A stretch of 37,502 bases of DNA, taken from positions 1 to 37,502 of the forward strand of contig VMSQ01000036.1 of assembly GCA_013792055.1 (NCBI GenBank). Direction: 5' to 3'. Source of the DNA: Desulfobacteraceae bacterium. GTDB taxonomy: Bacteria; Desulfobacterota; Desulfobacteria; Desulfobacterales; ETH-SRB1. The notes beneath the pieces are model-generated. The model saw only the letters and a list, made by a program, of their open reading frames with translations, made no database searches and had not been told where the DNA came from. Below, in pieces: positions 15,952 to 24,700 of the stretch (its first letter is position 1; each line of letters opens with the position of its first letter). The translations under genes were made by a program, and so were the position numbers.

Positions 15952-17458
15952 TTATCTGACTTTCTGGAGATTATATTTTGAAATAAGTCGGGACAGATAT
16001 GTTCTTTGTATACTAATCGCTTTTGCAGCTTCGCTTCTGTTCCCTTTAGTATGTCTGAGGTTCAAAGCAATAAACTCTTTCTTAAAGTTGTTAACGGCAT
16101 CTTCCATCGTTAATCCCACCCGCATACCAGAGTCCATTGGCCTTGAGGAAAGAATTGGTAAATCTTCCGGCAAAATCTCCTTGCCGTTTCCCATAACCAC
16201 TGCCCGCTCTATGGCGTTTCTCAATTCTCTAATATTTCCCGGCCAGTCATATTCCATCATATTTGTCATTGATTTTTCCGAAATTGTTAAATACGGCAAC
16301 CCCCTTTCCTGTTTGAAGATATCGAGAAAATATTGGGCAAGCAGGGGAATATCTTCCTTTCTCGCTCTTAGGGAGGGCATATGAATCTGAACACCATTAA
16401 GGCGATAATATAGATCTTCTCGAAACAGGCCCGCAGAGACCGCCTCGGCAATGTTTCTGTTTGTGGCCGAGATGACCCTTACATCGACGAAGATTGATTT
16501 ATTGCCCCCAACTCGATAAAATAAGTCCTTCTTGCAATACATGAAGGAGTTTTGCCTGCATCGCAGGGCTCATCTCTCCTATCTCGTCCAGAAAGATGGT
16601 GCCGCTATCTGCAAGTTCAAATTTTCCGATCTTCTGGCGCATAGCCCCTGTATAAGCCCCTTTTTCATGACCGAACAGTTCATCTTCCAACAGGGTTTCC
16701 GGCAAGGCAGCACAATTCAGAAGAATCATGGGCTTATCCTTCCTGGGGCCGGCCCAATGGATTAACCTTGCCAGCAATTCTTTTCCGGTTCCGCTCTCTC
16801 CCAAAATAAGAGTGCTTATTGTTGAGTTTGCGATCTTATGAGCATCAGATATGACTTGCCTTAAGGCCCTGCTATCTCCAACCATCTGGTACTTGACAGC
16901 AAGTTGTTCTTTAAGATCGCTGACCTCTCTTGTAACAAGCTCAATTTTTCTGGCATTGCCAATAGCCAGCGCAGCCAGTTCGGCAAACACGGCCAATATT
17001 TTAACATCTCCTTCGCAAATCCGACTCCCGTCTATTTTATCAATAATTTCAACAACTCCTATTGTTTCACCCTTTACCTTCATCGGCACGCAAGCTATTG
17101 AACGAGTCTTAAAGCCTATGGACTCGCCAATTTCTTTGTACCAACGGGAATCCTTGTTGACATCAGGAACGAGAAGGGGTTCGCCTTTTTCTGCTACATA
17201 GCCGGCTATCCCCTGTCCCATCTCGATTTCAAAATTTTTGATATCATCCTTTTTCTTGCCTGTTGCCACCTTAAAATAAAGTTTTTTGGTTTTATGATCC
17301 ACCAGCAGAAGGGAACTGGCCCTAGCGTTCATCATCCTGGTAGCTGTTTCTACAATGAGCTCAAGAAGCTGGTCCAGGTTATTCACAGATGAGACCCATG
17401 TAGATATTTCTTTAAAACGATCTATTGAAATATCAGAATTTAAAAGTTCTTTATTCAT
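15952..17458 (-). pseudogene. Sigma-54-dependent activator (GAF-AAA+-Fis), split by a frameshift
   Basis: Two overlapping frames together encode one NtrC-class activator of about 500 residues. The first (17458 down to about 16526) has a GAF domain (about residues 15-180), Walker A GESGTGKE, the sigma-54 contact loop GAYTGA and Walker B FLDEIGEM, and stops eight residues after LLHVLQEG. The second resumes exactly where expected with [12 protein letters not shown], continues through ISATNRN and LYYRLNG, and ends in a Fis-type helix-turn-helix (NRSEAAKAISIQRTYLSRLI). Skipping one base at GGAC/TTA near 16524 restores a seamless family match, so it is a one-base insertion, a sequencing error, or less likely a programmed +1 shift. 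The target genes are not evident. Confidence 0.85.
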
Positions 17459-17627
17459 GCATTACCTAATTCGGACGAGCCGAAACGTTTTTTTCTTGTC
17501 AAGTCAATGGTGGATACAACAGTTGCCAGTTTTTCAGATAAATTTATTATGATTTACCCTATCCATTAAATCAAGAATAAATAGTAAAAATACTATACTG
17601 GCAACACCCGGCGAGATACCAATATTA

Positions 17628-17790
17628 AACCTAAATTGTGCGATTTTTTACTCGACCTGCACCAATCTCTTGCGCATCAAGGGCTTGCGAAAAGTCTCGA
17701 CATATCCATTGGTATGCCTACGCTTTTCGCAAACCTTGCTGCATCAAGATCTCGGCACATTTCTTCGCAAAAAATCGCTCAACTTAGGTT
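17628..17790. mobile_element. Palindromic MITE-like element (about 163 bp)
   Basis: The left end starts AACCTAAATTGTGCGATTTT (17628) and the right end, read on the other strand, starts AACCTAAGTTGAGCGATTTT (17790). The similarity continues inwards in blocks (CTTGCGAAAAG against TTTGCGAAAAG, CATATCC near the centre), so most of the element could fold into one long imperfect hairpin. It has no coding capacity. It occupies the region between the activator gene and the DUF3568 gene; the short plus-strand frame overlapping it (17636-17872) is not a gene. Confidence 0.75.
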
Positions 17791-18017
17791 ATACTTTTTC
17801 ATACATATTTGGGTGCACAAAAGGATACGCTTTGGTTCGGAAATAACCGCTATACCGGGTAAGCGAAATTGAAAAATGGAAGGTTCAAATTTGCTAACCC
17901 CCTTTTTTTAAAGGCTTTTGTCCTAATTAAATTAGCAGATGGTTTGTGCGGGCACAAAATTTGCTTCAATAGATTGTAGGGAAATGATTTTTCATGGAGC
18001 AATCGAGGAGGTAAACA

Positions 18018-18530
18018 ATGAAACGCTTTAAAGGTTACCTGGTCATTCCGCTTTTACTTCTCACAACTGGTTGCATTACAGTAGCCCTCCCAGCTCTTTC
18101 GGGTGTGGGTTTCGCTGTACATTATTCACAATCAAATGTGGCGTCCAAAAGTTTTACCTTTCCTGTGGATCAGACAGATGAGGCAACAATGTTTGCCTTA
18201 AAGGGGATGGGCATAAAGGTAGTTGATAACAGCACGACCGAAAAGGGGAAAAGAATAAAGGCTGCTACAGATGAACTCAATATAATAATCGACCTTGAAC
18301 AGGTCACAGCAAAGGTTACGAAGCTAAATGTGAAGGCCAGTAAATGGAGTATTATTAAGGATATGGCAACTGCCAGTGAAATCATCGCTCAAGTGACAAA
18401 AGCACTCGAGATTAAAGAAAAATCTGAAGATGTCCTTGCTATTTTGACTCGCTGGTCGAATGAGAGAATATACCCGCAAAACCAATATGTTCCTGTAGCC
18501 CGACTCCCATGGACGCCCCGGGGGATTTAA
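18018..18530 (+). CDS. DUF3568 family lipoprotein
   Basis: The 170-residue protein has a signal peptide with lipobox LTTGC at about residues 15-19 (MKRFKGYLVIPLLLLTTGC), so it should be a lipoprotein. The following ALSGVGFAVHYSQ and the alpha/beta domain with KSFTFPVDQTDEATMFALKGMGI and LNVKASKW match DUF3568, a small family of exported proteins of unknown role. AGGAGG 7 nt upstream confirms the ATG. The tail after SNERIYPQ is divergent. It stands alone on the plus strand. Confidence 0.75.
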   Translation: MKRFKGYLVIPLLLLTTGCITVALPALSGVGFAVHYSQSNVASKSFTFPVDQTDEATMFALKGMGIKVVDNSTTEKGKRIKAATDELNIIIDLEQVTAKVTKLNVKASKWSIIKDMATASEIIAQVTKALEIKEKSEDVLAILTRWSNERIYPQNQYVPVARLPWTPRGI

Positions 18531-18617
18531 CCCCATTTTTAGTCGTCAAATCAAAGTGTTAGCTTGGTCCGACCCGGCAAGGCTTGCTGATCAGTGTTTG
18601 GCCCCATTTTCTATTGA

Positions 18618-18740
18618 TTATGTCCTGGACAAGATTTCGCGATTTCTATCAATTCGCTTCTGATCCTCTTTACGATTAGCCTTGTGTGCGTGTTTTTTTT
18701 TCTTACGAATCATTTTTCTTTGGTACGTTTTTGATGACAT
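18618..18740 (-). CDS. Very small basic protein (40 residues)
   Basis: A 40-codon frame runs from ATG at 18740 to TAA at 18618: it starts MSSKTYQRKMIRKKKK and continues HAHKANRKEDQKRIDRNREI. An AAGGAGG ribosome site precedes it by about 9 nt, much better than chance for this AT-rich spacer. The product is a positively charged helix without other features; binding to RNA or DNA is plausible but unproven. Outside this frame and the direct repeat at 18911-18944, the spacer 18531-18970 holds nothing I recognise. Confidence 0.45.
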   Translation of the reverse strand: MSSKTYQRKMIRKKKKHAHKANRKEDQKRIDRNREILSRT

Positions 18741-18910
18741 TAAACATTGCCTCCTTCTCGATTCATGAAGACCCTGCTGTTGATTCCATTTTTAAGACTT
18801 CTAATTATTTAAAACATGCTGCAGTTAATTAGATACATATCATACAAAAAGAATAAACTAAATCTCTTTGCGCAGCCTTACGAATATTGGGGACGCATTC
18901 CCTCTAAATC

Positions 18911-18944
18911 ATGCTTAAAAGATAGTTATTTACTTATTTATGGA
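18911..18944. repeat. 34-bp direct repeat, left copy
   Basis: The 34-bp segment beginning ATGCTTAAAAGATAGTTATT matches 21534-21567 with a single mismatch, in the same orientation. The pair brackets the patchwork of fragmentary genes at 18971-21000. It could be the scar of an insertion or a recombination site. Confidence 0.75.
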
Positions 18945-18970
18945 CATCACCTTCTGCCCCCCGATGTTAT

Positions 18971-19417
18971 TTAGTCCAAAGGCTTGAGGTTGGCGTGGGC
19001 TATCCATTTCCAACCGCTGTCAGTCTCTAAAAAAACGCTGAGCCGGGGCGCCGGCTTCTTTGAAAGCCGCTTTTCTTTAATTGTTTCCTCTACGGAAACA
19101 AAGTAAGTGGCAACAATAACCGGCCCGTTCCGTGTTATCTGAATGTTGCTTAGGGTGTAGTTATCGATCTTTAGGCCTTCGATCAGTTTTATCTCTTGCT
19201 CCCGATTATTGGAGCCATACTGGTGCACAGCTTGAAAGCCTTTAGCAATTGTCTTTTCGATCGCCTCCATATCCGGTTTTTGCATATCTGCCCATAATTG
19301 GCGCAAAAGTTTTTCACCAAGACCCTTTTCAGTTGCAACTTCCTGATTAGCCAGGACAGTCGGGGTCGCGAACGCAAAAGTTAATATCATTATTAATGCC
19401 AATTTCAACAAATTCAT
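18971..19417 (-). CDS. Secreted NTF2-like (DUF4440-type) protein
   Basis: The 148-residue protein begins with a signal peptide (MNLLKLALIMILTFAFATPTVLA) and has AAAAGGAGG upstream of its ATG. The mature part follows an NTF2/SnoaL-like order: an N-terminal helix EKLLRQLWADMQKPDMEAIEK, a strand pattern around YTLSNIQITRNGPVIVATYFV, and a terminal LSVFLETDSGWKWIAHANL typical of DUF4440-type folds. Such proteins form cone-shaped pockets, and no catalytic residues can be named. The region just upstream holds the frameshifted THEP1 copy. Confidence 0.65.
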   Translation of the reverse strand: MNLLKLALIMILTFAFATPTVLANQEVATEKGLGEKLLRQLWADMQKPDMEAIEKTIAKGFQAVHQYGSNNREQEIKLIEGLKIDNYTLSNIQITRNGPVIVATYFVSVEETIKEKRLSKKPAPRLSVFLETDSGWKWIAHANLKPLD

Positions 19418-19535
19418 ATCTACCTCCTTTTAATGATTGCCCCTTCTGTGCAATGCGTTTCACCATGGGTGATGCCAATCACCGCTGCTAATAAATACCA
19501 AATCATCATTTTCCTCATATATGGGAACAGCAGAG

Positions 19536-19690
19536 GGGTCTTCATTAAGAAACCAAGCCTTTTCCCAGATACTCTCTCTTCTTCTGTATAAAATCCACTG
19601 GCAGGAAGACCCAGCTTTTTGATCACTTTCTTGATGATAGTAGTTTTTCCCGATGAAGGAGGCCCTGTTAAAAAAAATATTTTTCTTCAT
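19536..19690 (-). pseudogene. THEP1-like NTPase fragment, copy A (frameshifted)
   Basis: It starts MKKNIF like copy B at 20727-20948, but an eighth A in the poly-A run (seven in copy B) shifts the frame before the P-loop. The remaining codons, in another frame, still read KKLGLPASGFYTEEERVSGKRLGFLMKT. The gene is also cut off after about 50 codons, where full THEP1 NTPases have about 170-190 residues. It is inside a roughly 200-bp direct repeat shared with 20795-20995 and cannot make an active protein. Confidence 0.75.
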
Positions 19691-19737
19691 ATCATTCACA
19701 TGTGTGAATCAAATTGCAAGTTAAATAGGTAAGAGCG
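19536..19737. repeat. About 200-bp direct repeat, left copy
   Basis: This segment and 20795-20995 are nearly identical and in the same orientation. Both contain the 5' part of a THEP1-like gene and about 45 bp upstream of it. They flank the Gly-rich protein gene and the YhcG fragment, so those two genes lie inside a duplication-bounded unit of about 1.26 kb. Confidence 0.85.
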
Positions 19738-19772
19738 TTCCCTTCGGGCCGCAATGTTAGGCGTTACCCAGA

Positions 19773-20201
19773 TCAGCGACCGCGCCTCCCACCAGACCCC
19801 ATGCCGCCACCAGACCCCATGCCGCCACCAGACCCCATGCCGCCACCAGACCCCATGCCACCGCTGCCAGGTTCCATGCCGCCGCTGACAGGTCCCATGC
19901 CGCCACCTATAGCAGGTGGCTCGTCGGGCAGGGTCACACCACGTTCATTGGCCAGCTCTTTCATGCGCTCGTGATGTTCCTTGCGGACTTGCTCTCGCTC
20001 CTCGACAGTTTTCGCAGCGTGCATTTTGGCGCGATATTCGGTGCGCTCTTGTTGCGTCATCAGTTGGCTGCCATAGATTTGCTCTTGCTTTTGTGTTTGG
20101 GCCTTTTCTTGGGTTTGAGCTTGGTCAGCCGCCAACGCGAACCCTGTGGATAGAGACAGGGCAGTTGCCAAGGCGGCCACCATTAATGATCGTTTCATCA
20201 T
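19773..20201 (-). CDS. Secreted Gln/Gly/Met-rich protein
   Basis: The start chosen at 20201 (MMKRSLMVAALATALSLSTG) has AAGGAG 8 nt upstream and gives a 142-residue protein with a clear signal peptide ending in ALAAD; the longer frame to 20270 adds only untypical residues. The mature part has a Gln-rich stretch, a charged helix (MTQQERTEYRAKMHAAKTVEEREQVRKEHHERM split around residues 50-85), then a Gly/Met/Ser-rich tail of GSGGGM units ending in GRRGR. The DNA is richer in G+C than its surroundings and is bracketed by GTTAGGC (19756-19762) and GCCTAAC (20271-20277). Transfer from another proteobacterium is likely; function unknown. Confidence 0.7.
   Translation of the reverse strand: MMKRSLMVAALATALSLSTGFALAADQAQTQEKAQTQKQEQIYGSQLMTQQERTEYRAKMHAAKTVEEREQVRKEHHERMKELANERGVTLPDEPPAIGGGMGPVSGGMEPGSGGMGSGGGMGSGGGMGSGGGMGSGGRRGR
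19789..19860. repeat. 18-bp tandem repeat, four units, in frame
   Basis: CCACCAGACCCCATGCCG is repeated four times at 19789, 19807, 19825 and 19843, the last unit with one change, followed by degenerate units to about 19912. It codes on the minus strand for GSGGGM hexapeptides, so copy-number change would lengthen or shorten the tail in frame. Confidence 0.9.
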
Positions 20202-20350
20202 CGTAGACTCCTTATCAATGTGGGTTGTGTAATTTGCAACCGCAGCCACTGCAACCCGTTCAGTGACCACGCCTAACCAAAATCCTTACCTGCCTTACGT
20301 TTACATGAATATTTAAATTTAGATATTGTCAAGAGTGTGGACGCGACCCC

Positions 20351-20737
20351 CTATGCGACCAAAACTCCACAAGGCTTGTGGAGTTTTTCCATGGAAATCA
20401 ATTCGCCACAAGCATTGTGGCGAATCTTGGGTTCCCGATTTGAGTACACAACGTAGAACTGCCTGAAATACCAAAGATTTGTTGAAGAAAATCCTTTGCC
20501 GTATTTTTTATTCAACTTTGCAGAAAGCTCTTTAATAATTTGCTTGCCATACTCAGCCCGATTTTCACCCTTTTGAAGCTCCTGGACTATCTCCCGTCCG
20601 ATGTGCCAGTAGGCGAGCACCATTTCGCTATTAACGGTACGAACAACATTAGTTCGTGCTTGCTCCAGAATGATTACTACACGATCAAATAAACTATTGC
20701 CGTTTCGAGTTGTTAATTCGTGTCTATTAGTGTCCAT
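20351..20737 (-). pseudogene. Truncated YhcG-type (DUF1016) nuclease gene, N-terminal part
   Basis: The 128-codon frame matches the N-terminal DUF1016 domain: LFDRVVIILEQARTNVVRTVNSEMVLAYWHIGREIV, then EYGKQIIKELSAKLNKKYGKGFSSTNLWYFRQFY. Complete YhcG proteins have about 350 residues, with a C-terminal PD-(D/E)XK nuclease domain that is absent here. The frame ends in IRHNACGEL and KLHKPCGVL, each encoded by a near-perfect DNA palindrome (20401-20425 and 20361-20387). It begins inside the tail of THEP1 copy B. A functional nuclease is unlikely. Confidence 0.75.
20361..20425. repeat. Two adjacent in-frame palindromes
   Basis: AAAACTCCACAAG (20361-20373) and its exact complement (20375-20387) flank one base. 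ATTCGCCACAA (20401-20411) and its exact complement (20415-20425) flank three bases. Both share the core CCACAA...TTGTGG, so they are likely copies of one palindromic sequence. The first could also act as a terminator. Confidence 0.88.
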
Positions 20738-20948
20738 TTGTGGTTCCTATTCCAATACGATCCGTACTTTTGCTGTAAAATTCAAAGCCGTCAAGGGTCT
20801 TCATTAAGAAACCAAGCCTTTTCCCATCTGCTCTCTCTTCTTCTGTATAAAATCCACTGGCAGGAATGCCCAGTTTTTTGATCACTTTCTTGATGATAGT
20901 AGTTTTTCCCGATGAAGGAGGCCCTGTTAAAAAAATATTTTTCTTCAT
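20727..20948 (-). pseudogene. THEP1-like NTPase fragment, copy B
   Basis: The 73-codon frame opens with MKKNIFLTGPPSSGKTTIIK, an intact P-loop of the THEP1 (nucleoside-triphosphatase, NTPase_1) family, and goes on through PASGFYTEEER and LGFLMKTLDG. After about 52 codons similarity stops, and the tail is foreign sequence that overlaps the YhcG fragment start. Without Walker B and the rest of the fold it should be inactive. Copy A at 19536 shares about 200 bp with it. Confidence 0.75.
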
Positions 20949-20995
20949 ATCATTCAGATGTGTGAATCAAATTGAAAGTTAAACAGTTAAGAGCG
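20795..20995. repeat. About 200-bp direct repeat, right copy
   Basis: It is nearly identical to 19536-19737, the most visible difference being one A fewer in the poly-A run inside the THEP1-like frame. It ends at AAGAGCG, after which the two copies diverge. Confidence 0.85.
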
Positions 20996-21702
20996 CTCCC
21001 CTTCCGCCTCCCAGTTTTATTGTTATTCCACCGAAGCAGAAATCGACTTCTCAATGATCTCCGAAAATAACGATCCACCCTTTTTTAAACCATCACCTCT
21101 CGATTATTGAAGATTGTGTCGAGGGGCAAGCCCTTCTAATTGCCCAACGTCTCCAGGACATGCCGATAGTGGTCAAATAGCCTTGATAGGGTCTTTCTAT
21201 TTTTTCAACATATAATTGTGACGTTAAAATAGTCAAATTATATTGTTGGGAGAAGAAAGGTTTTGAATATACTTGGAATTACACTGCCTTATTACTATGA
21301 CGATCCAGCCAATTGAAAAAACGTGTCGATGAAATCGAAATTCATGGACACATTGTCGTGACATGTCCATGATGTAGACATGTTGAGACCTTTGAATGCC
21401 TAAAACGGAGTTTGAAGATTGAAGGTCGCAATTTGCGACCTCCAATTGGGGCAGGTATTTTTCTAAGAAAAAAATCGAAAGGGAATAAGGTGCGTTCTGC
21501 ACGAACGACCCGTAAGAATGTATAAGTCTTCCCATGCTTTAAAGATAGTTATTTACTTATTTATGGATGGCCCGCAAGTCCCCTGATTAAGATTTGCCCC
21601 CTCAACCTTGTGTAAGAAGATGTCAGCTAATGTGCTAATCAAGACGTGACCCCCCCTCAATTAAAAAAAAACGCCTAAATTCAACCCCATTCCCCTTTGT
21701 CT
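20996..21702. other. Gene-poor junction between the patchwork and the defence island
   Basis: I find no supported gene here. A 100-codon minus frame (21233-21535) has no ribosome site and no recognisable product. A short minus-strand remnant near 21130-21190 ends in DHYRHVLETLGN before a stop and looks like the tail of a lost gene. A small palindrome GGTCGCAATTTGCGACC lies at 21424-21440, and the right copy of the 34-bp direct repeat at 21534-21567. From about 21586 the sequence is C/A-rich spacer up to the sspC stop. Confidence 0.5.
21534..21567. repeat. 34-bp direct repeat, right copy
   Basis: It matches 18911-18944 at 33 of 34 positions in the same orientation, and lies about 135 bp from the end of sspC. 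Confidence 0.75.
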
Positions 21703-24700
21703 TTACTGGATGTCCCCTTTAGCCCCAAGTTCTTGGGCTCGCTGCAGAAAATCCTTCTTTGCCTTTGGCGGCAATTCCTTGAATTTTTCAAGCAACCACT
21801 CAACACTCAGGGCATCTAACCGCGCCCGCACTTTCCTAACTACAACTGCCGCGCGCGTAAGATGCGGATCTGTCACGAGGGGGGGAGGGGTGCGCACTCG
21901 ATTGTGGAAACGATTGGCTTCGTCTGCCAGCATGGCTGGAATACTTTCAACTTGGGCTTCTATCGACTCAATCCATGCTGTGCTAGTTCGCTTGCGACGT
22001 TTTGAAATAGCCTGGACGAAACCATCCATTGTGTCGTCAGGTAGCCATGGCGGCTCCTCTTCCCCAAGGGTGGCAACCCATTCCTTTCGAATCTCTTCAG
22101 CTAAGGTCTCGAACTCGTCCCAATTCAAGTTCTCGTCCGAGAGGCGTGTATAGTCCTTGTGGTATAGCCTGAGCGCTCGTCGCATGAGTTGCAGATCCTC
22201 AAGATCCCTAGACAGGTTTTCGAATGCACCAACCAACGACTCCACTTCTCCGAGGATAGAGTCTATGTCCTCCTCGGTTTGAATTTTGGTTTGCCAGAGT
22301 CGAGATGCACGCTTGACGGTCTCTGTTTCTGCATTCTTCAGTTTCGTTAAGAACCCTGAGAGTTGTGTGCGAATCTCGACAATCTCAGGCATTTGTATGC
22401 GGCCCGCAATGCCCTGCAGCTTTCTAGAATAGTTGTTGCCGACCTCAACAAGGCCTCGTATTTCCGCAATCCGCACAATGCGAATGGCATCGCCATGTGT
22501 GGTCAGCCATGAATTCACATCCCGCAGAAGCTGGTGGGCTTCTGCTATTGTTTCTGCTTTTCGGATCACCTGAAGCGTGTGCGTCTCCAACTCTTGAAAC
22601 TGCGGCTCCAGCCCCAGTTTTTTTAAGCTTCCTCCCACTATGCGGAGCATTTTGTGCTTGAAATCTCCTACAGATTCAGGAGCATCGTTCATAGGTGTCT
22701 GTTGGGATAGCCAGTCCGGGAAGAACACAATGATAGCTTGGCGAGCCCTCTCGTAGTGCGGTTGGACTTCAGCAATCTGGGAGTCAGCCCAAAGGGGTCC
22801 CTCGGCAGCCATTTTCTCACAGAGCTCTTTGAGGGCCACAGCTCCCCACGTCAACTTGCTGACATCACGATATCTTTCTCCTTTCTCCATCTTAGACATA
22901 GCCTCATCCTGCGCCTTCTCCATCTTTACCATCATTTCTGAGGACGTCAACGCCTGATCACGCAAATGCACCTCTTGGTACCCCAATAAAGGCGGAACTG
23001 GCACACGGTTCTTTAGCTCACAGGACCGTTCTAGACAGCTTTTGCGTGCAAGATGACTCTCGGCCTGCTCCCATTCATCTAAGAGCGTTTCCCATTCCGA
23101 GGACGTCTCGCCGAGAAGAATAAGGTCCACGCCATGAAGAGCCGATAAGTCAATGAATTTGCCTCGGAAAACTCCTTCCTGCACCCATTGGGAAATGGCT
23201 AATTGCTTCCCGTTCCGCACGGCAACGAGTTTGTCAACACGCGGTGCAACAAAAACACTCAAGAGAAGCCCCGCTGAAGCAATATTCCCGCCGTACGGAG
23301 GACGGCAAAGTTGACGGATAACATCCGCAACAGGCAATCGCCGTTCATCTGCTGCCAAAGCGTCATCCCATTTTTCCGTGATCGCACGTAAGGCTGGATA
23401 CGCAGGCCGCCTGGAAACATTACCGTTCTTTGTGAATATTCCCCACGTTTCCTTCAAAACCGTTACAGCCCTGTTCTTTGACTTAACCGGCTTTGCAATA
23501 GCCCCGTCGTAGTCAAGATTGCCAAGAAACAATTCGAGCGTGAGTTCCTGGCAAGTGTCAGCAGCATTCCCTCTTGCTGTACTGAAGCCGTCAAAGGGAA
23601 AAGGTATGGGAGTCTTGTATATCTTTGCGAACAACCCCGTTCCTGCTCGGCTGAGTCGTTGCATCTCCAACCCTTCTTTAAGTCCGGTAATATAGCGCCT
23701 TTGCTTCACCAAACTTTCGACTTGTTCACGGATCACCTTACGCAACTTTTCTTTGTGGGCGCCGATCAGATTACCAAACCTCACACGGTCCTCTTCGCTG
23801 AGTGATTCCTCAAGGACAGCAAACTCCGCCAAAGCCTGTCCCAATGTGCCGTTCTCGTCGCACAAGAGTACAATTAGAATTGGCAAGGCTGGCGCCCCAT
23901 ATTCTTGCGCTTTAGTCTTCAAGAGCCTCCGGGCGTCTGACACAATAGCAACCGGGTCTCGGCTTTGCTCAACATAGGTATATATAATCGTGCCCCGTGG
24001 ATCATCTACCGCCACGGCTCCAGCCCAACGATTGCTGGCAATCATGATCTGCTGAGGGAGATAGTCTAGATTGGATGTCACGGCTTGATAACGCCATTCT
24101 CGTGTCGTGATTCTGTTCTCTTCTGCGAAATCGCACTCTAGGTTACTGAGCAGATCACACCATTCGGCACTTTTGCTGGCGAACAGCTTTGCCTTTCCGG
24201 CTTCATCATAGGAACTCGCAACACGTTGGCGCACAAAAGACAGGAATTGAGTACGTGGGACCGCATCACCAAGAATGTCGAACGCTTTAAAGGCCTCGTC
24301 CCATTCCATGACGTTGTATTCTTCCTGAAGGAGTCTGACGCCGTCATACGCATCGCTGCGTTTCAGACCCGACAGTTCCCCCAACGCCTCGATTGCGTCG
24401 TCCTTGCCTGATGCTTGGAGGCCGAGTTTCGATGCCATGACAACAGCGCAGAGGAGATGCTGCAATTTCGGAGACAGACGTGATCCATGCTTTGCCATCA
24501 CCGAAGCGTAAGCGTGGGCAATGGCCCCTTGCTGGCCAGTCTCCTCAGAACTGATGAGCTCCTGTTGAAGAGCATCCGACCACAAGTCGGCTGGCGATAG
24601 CGACCAATTCCCAGCGTCAGGCACTTCCGCCTTTTCGTAACGTTGAAAAACATCGCCCAGCAAGGCAAGCGCAGATCGCTCCTGCAGGTGCTTTCCAGCG

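Noticed and set aside
17500-17530. Sigma-54 -24/-12 promoter upstream of the activator
   Set aside because: A TGG...TTGC pair is visible but the spacing is one base off the consensus and the other positions do not match.
17636-17872. 78-codon plus-strand frame
   Set aside because: Most of it is the palindromic MITE-like element, so the frame is a by-product of that repeat.
19789-19912. CRISPR-like array
   Set aside because: The units are contiguous 18-bp tandem repeats without spacers, in frame with a Gly-rich coding tail.
21233-21535. 100-codon minus-strand frame
   Set aside because: No start signal, unusual composition, no recognisable domain; it covers a small palindrome and junction DNA.
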